Origin: Russula earlei | Lineage: Eukaryota > Basidiomycota > Agaricomycetes > Russulales > Russulaceae | NCBI GenBank assembly: GCA_025769875.1 | Contig: JAGFNK010000871.1 | Coordinates: forward strand, 1 to 19,543 | DNA: 19,543 nucleotides | Direction of reading: 5' to 3' | Shown: in pieces, positions 9,201 to 15,420 of the stretch | Position numbering within the stretch: position 1 is the stretch's first letter | Layout: each line of letters starts with the position of its first letter | The notes under the pieces: generated by a model | Database searches by the model: none | The model's input: only the letters and a program-made list of their open reading frames with translations | Told to the model about the DNA's origin: nothing | Translations under genes and position numbers: made by a program

Positions 9201-9603
9201 CTGTGTGCGCTTGAATGCGAAGTCTTTGGATGGTGCTAAAGCGTATTAGTCCATTGGCATTTTGTGTTCCGTCTACATTTTGTGCTGGCAAGGGTTTGAT
9301 CATAGTTCGAAGGTGCAGGTGGTGTCTTTGTGCAAATCGTTCATGGATTATCATTCCTTCTGCTCCACTGTCGAGCAGGGCTCTTGCACCGATTTCTTTG
9401 CCGCTTGTCTTCCCTACTAAGGTAACTTTCAAGGCAATGGAAGGGGAGCGAATATTCTTGGTAAAAACTTTGGGGTAATTGATTTCTCTTTGTATCGTAC
9501 TGATTTGGACCGCATCCCTCCTCGGTGCAGAAGGGGGTCCAATTAAAAATCCATAGGAGCAGATCTTGGGCGGAGGATCGAGTCTGCAAGTGTCTCCCTC
9601 CAA
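6106..9603 (-). CDS. pol: gypsy-1 Pol: protease, reverse transcriptase, RNase H, integrase
   Basis: This is an open frame of 1165 codons. Counting from its first codon (TTG, not a believable initiator) it shows: protease LLDSGAE (DSG at 78-80) and ILGTDWL; RT with RPVQDYRALN (363-372), FDVRWGYNN (401-409) and catalytic YLDD (465-468); RNase H with CDASDFAVGA (613-622), KELLAI and TDHNNL; an integrase zinc region (H835/H843 and C873-C876); and an integrase core with D905, D965 and E1001 (D,D-35-E). All catalytic residues are present. Pol overlaps the gag end by 61 bases in the -1 frame and is presumably made as Gag-Pol by frameshifting. Downstream of residue about 1120 the frame is wrong: the true tail and chromodomain lie in another frame down to 5826. 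Confidence 0.96.
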   Translation of the reverse strand: MEGDTCRLDPPPKICSYGFLIGPPSAPRRDAVQISTIQREINYPKVFTKNIRSPSIALKVTLVGKTSGKEIGARALLDSGAEGMIIHERFAQRHHLHLRTMIKPLPAQNVDGTQNANGLIRFSTIQRLRIQAHTGATHDEQAEFLVTNIGDHDIILGTDWLRHHNPDIDWANDTITLRNCPRTCLTTHPSITIASASGTRNYQIQALTFPEEEEPEFTDIAALIFPDTEGPLNPCVDEQIHDAFSPITINIRAKSTTATKLANAETPPKTLDELIPAQFLKWRKVFDEQASQRLPAHQPWDHAINLKPGIARRDSGIYRLTPKELQALKEYLDEHLKRGTIRPSKAAIASPFFFVEKKGGNLRPVQDYRALNTATVKDAYPLPLIPELIDKLQGAQYFTKFDVRWGYNNIRLREGDEHLAAFKTPLGLFEPLIMTFGLCNAPATFQRFMNTILAKYIATERVVVYLDDILIMAQTLNELDDWTHKVLKTLQDHDLYLKPEKCAFRQTSISYLGINISQGRISMDQDKLIGITKWPTPTNVTEVQAFLGFCNFYRRFIHQYSRIARPLFNLTKKEHPFKWEDDEEQAFRKLIQAFTTAPILMLPNHTKPFRLICDASDFAVGAILEQPDEFNRYHPVAYFSKSLDPAQRNYMIYDKELLAIVLSLWHFRHYLEGATHPIDLWTDHNNLTYFMTKQKLTRRQARWALLLSNFDFTITHHPGTMNKADGLSRRPDFKEGIQNENDGKVLLDDKFFKIRATRTSATEPISDQELRQQLRSSKDYDPEVSNALAIIIKNGPRRLSKGLQDWNLEDGLILFKGKVYIPNNDTLRKKILKLHHDSLATGHPGQWKTYELISRNYWWPGMLTYVKSYVDGCAICQSTKNRPKTETPLVPITPAGEVWKSITMDFITDLPISQGFDSLLVVVDRFSKAIIITPCHKTITADETATLIMNNVWRRIGLPTQIISDRGPQFTAKVTQELWKKLNVKVSLSTAYHPQTDGETERVNQELEQYLRIFCNHQADNWAELVPFMEFAHNARQHSATNKPPFEVWYGFNPTFAPPLAFTSKFPSIQERLSRLNQLREEVAASLNRATEIMKQSGPQTSTFRFKEGDQVWLEATNLRTDSPKSKTSPSTLWAIQSHHCLSSKRSPRTTKVLEDTPGFSPLPD
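9507..9551 (-). promoter_or_regulatory. candidate -1 frameshift signal at the gag/pol junction
   Basis: On the minus strand the gag frame ends GAT TTT TAA (9551-9543). A -1 slip of the Phe tRNA on the run of five T re-pairs perfectly and continues as TTT TTA ATT in the pol frame. Three bases further on lies a hairpin (9540-9507): GGACC pairs with GGTCC, CCCTTCT pairs with AGGAGGG (one G-T wobble), with a four-base bulge and a six-base loop GCACCG. Slip site plus downstream structure is the usual design of -1 frameshift signals. The site is not a canonical XXXYYYZ heptamer in the gag frame and the spacer is short. Confidence 0.5.
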
Positions 9604-11051
9604 GTCATTAGTGAAGCAACAGGAATGGGTTCTTCTTGCACAGGTTCAATGTTTTCATCTTGGATGGTTGTAGCTCTGACTGTTTGGGGGCAAGAACCTT
9701 GTCGTTGGCGTCCTTGAGCTGCTTTCTTTGCTCTGCATTGATTTGCCATATGATTCTTCTTTCCACAATAATAACAGAGATTGTTCTTGCGTCGAAATTC
9801 TTTCTCTGCATCTGTGAGGGGTTTCCTTTCACTTCTGGATTCCCAGGGTCGTTCATTGGGCTCTCCTTGGTACAAGTTAATTTCCAATGGGTTGTCTGAT
9901 CCTTGAGTGTTCAATCCTCGGGCACGCACAGAGCGTCCTCCTCGAAAAGCAGTGGAGTTGTATAGGTGGAAAAGGTTGTCGAATTCTCTTGCTGCTTTGA
10001 CAAGGGCTGCAAGCGTAGTTGGTGTCGGTGTGATTCCCAATATTTTCTGATGTAAGGCCGGGTTAATGTTCTTCCTAAATGCGTACATCTTTGTTCTTTC
10101 ATCGGTGGTAGCTCGTGATGCATGGTGTGACCATTTCTGATACCATTCGTTAAATGGTAGTTTTCCTTGATAATAGGTGTGCATGGTATTAGCGGAGGCC
10201 AACTCTGCTTCTGCAGGGATAAAGTGATCGGCAAAGGCTTTCTTGAAGTCGTCCCATGACCCATAGTCTGCTACAGTACGAGCCATAGCCTTGGTGGTTT
10301 GTTCTCTAGCCCACGCTCCGGCGGGTGTTCCTACTTTAAAGTGGGTTAGTGCAGCGGCAACTTTCTTGCTTTCATCTGTAAAGGAGTCGCCATTGATGTA
10401 GTAATAATTGGCCAAGGCTGCCCAAAAGGCTTCTGCATTATCAGCCTTTCCGTCAAAGGGTTCCGGTGCTGTTCCGACAAGGCGTGGATTGCTTGACATG
10501 GTGGGATTCTGAGTTGTTGTAGCTGTAACAATAGGTGGGGCTGAACCTTGTAGTTGGATTCTAGTTGGAGTGAGCGTTCGAGGGACTGCTTGTGGTACGT
10601 TGCTAGTTGTATGAGGAGTAGGTTGTTGGGTATTACGCCGAGTAGAAGGTCCTGGAGTGGTGCTTCGAGTGCTCTGAGCAGTTCCTAGGATAGCGGTAAC
10701 TTCTTGAGGTGTTCTGGCTGAGAAATCGACTTCTCGATTGTTATAGTAAACCCAATGTCTTCTAGAACGGCTCCACTTGACTGGTCTGTCTAGGAAGAGG
10801 CCTGTGTAGTTATAGGGGTTGAAGTCTTGAACGTTTTCTGCTCCTGGGGCTGCCGCTTTAAGTTGTTCGGTGGTAACTTCGTCGTTATCGTCTTCGTAGA
10901 ACCAAGTGTCAGAAAGATTTCCGTGGTTGATAATAGGTGTGCCTGCAAATTTTCCTCGATAACAGTGATCTTGGGTGTCGTAACTGAGGTTTTCAAATAG
11001 GAGTGGGATTAGATTTTCTTCTTTGTCAGTGATGTCCCTCCTAGTGCTCAT
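9543..11051 (-). CDS. gag: gypsy-1 Gag (502 aa), intact
   Basis: The frame is open from an ATG at 11051-11049 to TAA at 9545-9543. Residues 1-120 form an N-terminal region rich in aromatic and acidic residues (DTWFYEDDND, RHWVYYNN). Residues 125-190 are a Thr/Pro/Ser-rich linker. About 197-365 are a retrotransposon Gag capsid-like domain starting PEPFDGKADNAEAFW. A CCHC knuckle (C426, C429, H434, C439; CX2CX4HX4C) follows, then a basic tail. The protein forms virus-like particles and packages element RNA. The ATG lies four bases after the original stop of the upstream extra frame. The last 61 bases overlap pol in another frame. No lesion is seen, in contrast to almost every other reading frame here. 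Confidence 0.95.
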   Translation of the reverse strand: MSTRRDITDKEENLIPLLFENLSYDTQDHCYRGKFAGTPIINHGNLSDTWFYEDDNDEVTTEQLKAAAPGAENVQDFNPYNYTGLFLDRPVKWSRSRRHWVYYNNREVDFSARTPQEVTAILGTAQSTRSTTPGPSTRRNTQQPTPHTTSNVPQAVPRTLTPTRIQLQGSAPPIVTATTTQNPTMSSNPRLVGTAPEPFDGKADNAEAFWAALANYYYINGDSFTDESKKVAAALTHFKVGTPAGAWAREQTTKAMARTVADYGSWDDFKKAFADHFIPAEAELASANTMHTYYQGKLPFNEWYQKWSHHASRATTDERTKMYAFRKNINPALHQKILGITPTPTTLAALVKAAREFDNLFHLYNSTAFRGGRSVRARGLNTQGSDNPLEINLYQGEPNERPWESRSERKPLTDAEKEFRRKNNLCYYCGKKNHMANQCRAKKAAQGRQRQGSCPQTVRATTIQDENIEPVQEEPIPVASLMTWRETLADSILRPRSAPMDF

Positions 11052-11082
11052 AGATCTAGATGACTGTTATAGTCCAATGACC

Positions 11083-11087
11083 GTTGT
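11083..11087. repeat. target-site duplication of the solo LTR, left copy
   Basis: GTTGT, identical to 12049-12053. Five bases is the usual duplication length for gypsy integrases. Confidence 0.85.
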
Positions 11088-11206
11088 TGTCATGAACCAT
11101 TCCCCGGAGAGGGCCCTTGAAGGACCCTTCCTTATAGGAGGAAACCCAGCCTCTATGATGCCACCCTGTTCACACGAGCAAAAAGGGTGAGTAGAGGTGT
11201 CCACAA

Positions 11207-11233
11207 TATCGCGCGCGCATTGTTGCGCGAGCG
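11207..11233. repeat. CpG-rich imperfect inverted repeat in the solo LTR
   Basis: TCGCGCGCGCA and TGCGCGAGCGA are inverted copies with one mismatch, separated by a few bases. The CpG density stands out from the AT-leaning surroundings. Confidence 0.45.
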
Positions 11234-11279
11234 ATTCTCGGCACAATCGACATACAGCAAGCCCCACTTAAAGGCAACC

Positions 11280-11515
11280 TTTCTAGCAACTAAGGACAGT
11301 ATTAGAGCCTTCCTAAGGACCCTTTGGAACGACCATAGGAACTCTACATTAGGTACTAACCTAGTATCAAAGGCCCTACAACGCGTTATTAGACCAACTC
11401 TAATAACTATAGAACGAACTATAAGGCAACACTAAGGACCTTAATAGAAGTATTAGGGTCGACTCTAAGGACCCTAATAGAACTATATAAGGGCCTTACA
11501 AGATAACACTATTCC
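11280..11515 (+). repeat. degenerate short direct repeats in the solo LTR U3
   Basis: Variants of CTAAGGACCCTAATAGAACTAT recur with different spacing, for example near 11290, 11309, 11433, 11465 and 11490. The units are imperfect and not in strict tandem. Such arrays are common in LTR U3 regions as enhancer-like repeats; no function can be shown here. Confidence 0.5.
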
Positions 11516-11656
11516 ATAACCAAACTACAAGTCCTCAAATGACCGGCCCTAAACTAACTAACAGGAAATGAGTCAGGTGCTTGCACGTGTACTAAAGCAG
11601 TGAACACGTGGACAATGGAAGCTCTTACTCATCAAGAGAAGCTTCTTACTCAGCAG

Positions 11657-11688
11657 CTTACTGAGCATGACTGAGCATGCTCAGTAAG
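11657..11688. repeat. 13-bp perfect inverted repeat in the solo LTR promoter
   Basis: CTTACTGAGCATG (11657-11669) and CATGCTCAGTAAG (11676-11688) flank the six-base spacer ACTGAG. The motif CTTACTCA/CTTACTGA recurs nearby (about 11625, 11646, 11701), and GCTTACTGAGC also occurs in the gypsy-1 LTR. It lies about 85-115 bases upstream of the TATA box and may be a binding-site dyad or a hairpin. Confidence 0.6.
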
Positions 11689-11771
11689 CGTCCTCCGACT
11701 TCTTACTCATCACTCTATTGTGCTTGATAACAAGGTTATGACTTGTTCCCTATTTAGCAGCTCTCTTGTAG

Positions 11772-11816
11772 TATATAAGTGCTCAATAAAGTAGCGGACA
11801 GTCCTCAGACTGTCCA
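11772..11816 (+). promoter_or_regulatory. solo LTR TATA box, start-site dyad and R start
   Basis: TATATAAG (11772-11779) is followed 35 bases later by AGACTGTCCA (11807-11816). Around this lies a perfect dyad: GGACAGTC (11796-11803), loop CTCA, GACTGTCC (11808-11815). The same dyad with one G-T pair is present in the right gypsy-1 LTR (14860-14879). Confidence 0.6.
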
Positions 11817-12048
11817 TTTGTTTACGGCACTCTCCATTCCTGGGATACTCCTTTAAGGACCATCCCCTTGTGACTATCCTGGCCTCTTCCCTGCGTGATT
11901 GTTCTACTCTCACAGTAACAATACCTCTCTGGTATTTGTTGCTCCTCTGGGTTCTACTCCTTGCCCACGCGGTCTTGGACGTCTATCGACTCGTCTTCGA
12001 GCTTATCCCTCGCTCTTGAACTGGATAGTTCAACAGTGAGTCTTGACA

Positions 12049-12053
12049 GTTGT
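12049..12053. repeat. target-site duplication of the solo LTR, right copy
   Basis: GTTGT, identical to 11083-11087. Removing the LTR and one copy rejoins the interrupted reading frame without a shift. Confidence 0.85.
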
Positions 12054-12677
12054 TCCAAGGATATGCAATGGTGTAGGCTGGCTTTAGTCGAATGGTATCG
12101 GGTCTTCCTTGATGTTTTCTTAATTGGATTCGGGAGTATTCTTCAGTAATGCTGCTTTGTGTTAGGACTACTCGGGTTTTCCACAGATATCCTTCGAATT
12201 CTGCTGGAGAGATGGCAAAGTCACTTATTTCCTTGGTGGGGTGCTTATAGACTATAAAGTGTGTCAGTCGTTGATGCCAAGCTTGGGTACAATAATTCTT
12301 GAATTCAATCAACTCTCTCCTTGAATGCGTAGGTAGGTTTAATGCTAAGAAGGATTGTTCTGGTAGATAACAGTGTAAATCAGTATTCCTAAGATTGGTA
12401 CTATCAGGGGATTCAACAAGGGGTGATGAAAAGGGTTGGATAGGTATGACAGGGGTAGGAATACGATTGGTAAACAAGGGTACGTAGGCGTCAGGAGGGG
12501 TAGGAGGTAATGGTCTTTCAACAAGAAATCCTCTTGCGTTGGGAACTGTTTCTCTATCAGGGGGTCGTTGGGATGATGCGCGTCTCCTGTGTCGAGGAGC
12601 CAGATTTATCGAATGGGGAGGTGGTAATCGCCTGGCGTCCACAAGGTAATTCTGTCAGGAGTAGGAGGTGTGTCTGG

Positions 12678-13575
12678 TCAAAAGTTGCACGTGCAGTACT
12701 CTGTTTTGCAGTTACACCTTGCTGTCCACGGATTTGACTCAGTATTTTCTGTGCTGGCAGACCAACGTTCTTGACTAGTTGGGACAGTGGTCTGAATTGG
12801 TGTGAGGGGTTGAGGGGCGAGACTTGAGGCTTCTAGGATTGCTGGGACAGAATAGTATGCAGGGGGACCAGTATATGAGGCGTCTGGGCTGGTAATTGCC
12901 CAAGGTTGATTATAGTCTGCGTCGTACAACCACAAGTTAGTTTCCCAATCGAAGGTGTTGTGTATTCCTGGTACAACCGCAAGTTGGACGTAAGATTGGT
13001 TTTCCCTTTGTATTCTGTTGAGGCGTAGGTGGTAGAACTGGACAGTGAGATGATAGTAGCTGATGTATGTCCAACCTAAGTAGAACAAGCGGTATCCTGT
13101 TCTCAAGGAGTGGATAATAATGTGGTGGCGTGGTTGAATGACTCTGGTCCAGAGGTTTAATTCACTGGCTCATAAGGATTGGTAGTCAACTGGTTGTCCT
13201 TGGATGTTCTTTGCTTGAGCAAGGTGCCAATATAATAGTTGTTGTCGTGCTGGAGGTAGAAGTCGACTAAGGGTTTCAAGATATAGTGCGTGTTCGTCGT
13301 GGCTTAAGAGTTGTCCAAAAGGCAAGACTTCAAGGAACTCTTTAACAATAAGATGGGGGAAATCTTCGTGAGGTGGTTCAACTCCTGGTACGTCGTGTAA
13401 GTTGGTTAAAGTGGTGACAGGGAATGCAACGGAGGTCCAAGTTCGATAATGATTTAAGTTTAAGATGTGTCGAGTAATAGCGTCTTCTTCTTTGACTTCT
13501 TCTAAGGCGTATTCTCGTGGCACTTTAGTTAAAACAAGAAAAGGGATCTTTATTTGATCTTTATTGAAGCGTTAC
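12678..13575 (-). pseudogene. gypsy-1 extra ORF, central part, one frameshift
   Basis: Two open stretches join through a one-base frameshift near 13170-13180. The first (about 13575-13170) contains PREYALEEVKEEDAITRHIL, a Leu-rich helix-like tract (KEFLEVLPFGQLL) and RLLPPARQQLLYWHLAQ. The second (about 13180-12678) is aromatic-rich (GYRLFYLGWTYISYYHLTV, DWETNLWLYDADYNQPW) and ends with a cysteine cluster CNCKTEYCTCNF before a TGA at 12680-12678. The downstream frame resumes after about 20 bases. There is no ATG start. Upstream is a TAA at about 13576. No family is recognised. Its place between PBS and gag and its readable length suggest a real accessory protein or a Gag extension. Confidence 0.55.
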
Positions 13576-13581
13576 AAGGGT

Positions 13582-13602
13582 GGTTCTTACTTTTTAAGAA
13601 CC
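13582..13602. repeat. perfect 8-bp hairpin between extra-ORF segments
   Basis: GGTTCTTA and TAAGAACC flank the five-base loop CTTTT. A second dyad, CCTCTC/GAGAGG (13633-13653), lies nearby. Both fall in the 125-base stretch (13576-13700) between extra-ORF segments, where I see no coding continuity. The function is unknown. Confidence 0.45.
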
Positions 13603-13700
13603 GTGCGCAAGATCTATGGTTTTGAGCTGGTACCTCTCAATTATTTCGAGAGGGTTAAGGGGAATACGAGGCGTAAAGCAAAAGCGAAGTAGCTGGGGGG

Positions 13701-14558
13701 TTAAAGCGGATGGTGTCGACTGTATAAGTCGAATAGTGACGTAGGGACCACGCGGTTACTGTTCTCCTCGAAGTGTAAGTAGCCGTATGCGAAAGCGAGA
13801 CGTCCGTCCAAGAAGTCGTGTACGATAGATAAGCAAAACGAGCCCTCGTAAGCAGGGCGGTAAATAGCAGGCAAGGTAAGTAGTTTCCTAAATAACGAGG
13901 TGTTAAAAATGTAAGCGATGCGTCCGAGGGGGAAAGTCAGCGTCCGGGGCGTATATCCCGACGTTGGAGCAGATGCCGAAGGGGGTGAGATTGTACTGGG
14001 TGGCAAGGGCAGTGTTGGAGGGTTTCTACCGCAAAAGTGTGGACGATGCGTGCATGAAAGGCGGTAGTGAAGGTGTCTGTGAATGCGCGACGAGCTAACT
14101 GGGTCTGAGGTAGGGATGCGTCCAAGGTAGTCTTGATGATTCAAGTCGTGGAGGGGACGCCACTGCTCCTGGCGACGATTGGTGGTAGGGAGGACGAAGT
14201 ACTGGTGCGGATGGAAGCGAAATACTGTGCAGGGGGGACGGTCGAGGAAGCCTTCAGGTAAGGGGAGGACGGTCCGCTTGCTGTTCCTCGTTCTGCGCTG
14301 GGGGGGGAGTGCCGACAGGGACAAAGTTGTCTGGGATAGGCTGGACAGTGGTAGGAGACGATGGGGGAGCCGTTGGGGAGTACAAGAGGCTGAGGGGTGA
14401 GGATGTGTCGACTGGATCAACGTCTTCAGTGAGGATGCGAAGAGCGGTGGCGTGGAGTGGGCTGGAGAGGAGAAGGGAGACGCAGGGAGGTATTGACAAG
14501 AGTAGGGGAGTTGGGAGTAGACACTTGAGCGTTGGCTGGTCAATACAAGAATGATGAG
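13701..14558 (-). pseudogene. gypsy-1 extra ORF, N-terminal part, frame-hopping
   Basis: Starting just after the PBS, one frame is open for about 290 codons to a TAA at 13701, but protein-like character moves between frames. About 14440-14255 reads best in one frame (RILTEDVDPVD, PDNFVPVGTPPPAQNEEQQ). About 14290-14120 reads in a second (LPEGFLDRPPCTVFRFHPHQ). About 14120-13940 reads in a third (ARRAFTDTFTTAFHARIVHT). About 13940-13701 returns to the second (FPLGRIAYIFNTSLFRKL, SFCLSIVHDFLDGRLAFAYG). This looks like one Pro-rich then globular protein broken by several indels. No domain is recognised and no start codon is convincing. Confidence 0.45.
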
Positions 14559-14568
14559 AGACTGTCCA
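14559..14568 (-). promoter_or_regulatory. gypsy-1 primer-binding site, candidate self-priming type
   Basis: On the minus strand TGGACAGTCT starts two bases after the 5' LTR end, where the PBS must lie. It is an exact complement of AGACTGTCCA at the predicted transcript start in both gypsy-1 LTRs (14868-14859 and 5044-5035). In Tf1 of fission yeast the 5' end of the transcript folds back to prime; this match suggests the same. The leading TGG would also fit a tRNA CCA end, so a tRNA primer is not excluded. Confidence 0.6.
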
Positions 14569-14570
14569 GA

Positions 14571-15420
14571 TGTCAAGACACGTACTGCTGATCACTAAGG
14601 ACTCAGGAGCAGGTGGGCAGGGGTCGGAACAGATGGTACGCGGCGTAAACAGCGTTTGAACAGGAGGACGAGCCAAAACAACTAGAAGATACCAGATGGG
14701 GACTGGTACGTGTTGCAGGAGGCAGAGGCGAAGAGTAGAGGCCAGTGCAGCGAGGAACTTTGAACAAGGCGGTCGATTGAAGAGTACCTTGAAGACGAGG
14801 GAAGTCTTTAGACTGAGCAGTCGCAGGGGAGTACCCAGGAAGTGGAGAGTATCACAAATGGACAGTCTGACGACTGCCCATGCTTCATTGGGGCTTATAT
14901 ACAGTATACAGGGTTCGATTACAAAGCACTGGGACTATTCTAGACTCTTTGGTACCATCCAATAGGACTACAGAGGCATAAACTTGCTTGTGTCAACTTT
15001 CAGGCTTACTGAGCGCATTACTGATCATTGTGGAGTGATGACATCATTATGATGTCACTGTGGAGCGCTTAGTGAGTCTATGAGGTCACTGTGGAGTCAC
15101 TCATGTCAGCCATGATGTCATTGGAGCCTTGATGACGTCAGATGGATTTATGCAACAGTTTCTAAAGAGTTTGTGCTGCTGTTTTCGGGTTCATGGTGCT
15201 GAGTGGCCCATGTGGCTGGCCACGGCGATGATTACCCCGATTAGGAAAAACTGGTGCCTGGTCGTGTTATAGTGCCTTTGCATAGCAATATCTTGTACCT
15301 ACCGCAGGGGGAAGATAAGCCCAGAAAATGGAAGGGAGTTCGGCAATGCAAAGTTGAGAGAGGTTCTTCTTGAGTAAAATAGGACAATCTTTGGCCAGGA
15401 CTTGGCCTTGGTTCGTAACA
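14571..15420 (-). repeat. gypsy-1 5' LTR
   Basis: It is a full-length partner of 4750-5578. On the minus strand it starts TGTTACG at 15420 and ends CTTGACA at 14571. It keeps the TATA box, start region and all five CRE-like sites. It is 21 bases longer than the other copy; many differences are single bases in or next to short homopolymers (for example around 14655, 14885, 15177, 15236 and 15248). Its outer edge cuts into gypsy-2 RT right after the codons for NNVQLAD. Confidence 0.95.
14859..14901 (-). promoter_or_regulatory. gypsy-1 5' LTR TATA box and predicted transcript start
   Basis: TATATAAG (14901-14894, minus strand) is followed 33 bases later by AGACTGTCCA (14868-14859). This is the copy that would drive the genomic transcript; its first ten bases are complementary to the PBS at 14559-14568. 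Confidence 0.62.

Larger units (their letters stand above)
11088..12048 (+). repeat. solo LTR of a related gypsy family (961 bp), plus orientation
   Basis: The ends are TGTCA and TGACA, a perfect five-base inverted pair. The flanks are identical: GTTGT at 11083-11087 and 12049-12053. TATATAAG (11772-11779), then AGACTGTCCATTTG (11807-11820), gives the orientation. Similarity to the gypsy-1 LTR is confined to this core and a following stretch (ACTCTCCATTCCTGG against ACTCTCCACTTCCTGG). No internal sequence or second LTR is present, so it is a solo LTR left by LTR-LTR recombination. It interrupts the extra ORF of gypsy-1 and is therefore younger than gypsy-1. No gene is seen inside it. Confidence 0.92.
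11056..12657 (-). pseudogene. gypsy-1 extra ORF, C-terminal part, split by the solo LTR
   Basis: An open frame runs from just after a TGA at about 12660 through the solo LTR boundary (12053). Reading past the inserted LTR and one target-duplication copy, the frame continues for eight more codons to a TAG at 11058-11056, four bases before the gag ATG. Visible parts are a Pro/Arg-rich start (RRLPPPHSINL, RPLPPTPPDAY) and a more globular second half rich in Tyr and Trp (FKNYCTQAWHQRL, EFEGYLWKTRVVL). The first codon used by simple ORF calls is GTG; no ATG start is evident. I recognise no domain. A frameshift probably joins it to the segment at 12678-13575. Confidence 0.6.
4750..15420 (-). mobile_element. 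gypsy-1: Ty3/gypsy chromovirus with an extra 5' coding region
   Basis: A long direct repeat at both ends (829 and 850 bp) bounds, on the minus strand, PBS, extra reading frames, gag, pol (protease-RT-RNase H-integrase-chromodomain) and polypurine tract. Integrase after RNase H and the terminal chromodomain place it among chromoviruses. A foreign solo LTR (11088-12048) interrupts it; without that and one copy of its target duplication the element is about 9.7 kb. The LTR ends TGTTACG and CTTGACA are complete on both sides. The outer flanks do not form a target duplication, and the right flank is gypsy-2 RT while the left flank is not. A recombined origin is therefore likely. Confidence 0.92.

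Noticed and set aside
6323..9478. Several plus-strand open frames of 60-110 codons opposite gypsy-1 pol
   Set aside because: They are antisense shadows of a clearly coding pol frame. No start context or known motif was seen.
13701..14576. Extra ORF starting inside the 5' LTR at 14576
   Set aside because: The first codon there is TTG spanning the LTR/PBS boundary, with no ATG. The frame is open by chance in its first part, and protein-like sequence begins later in other frames.
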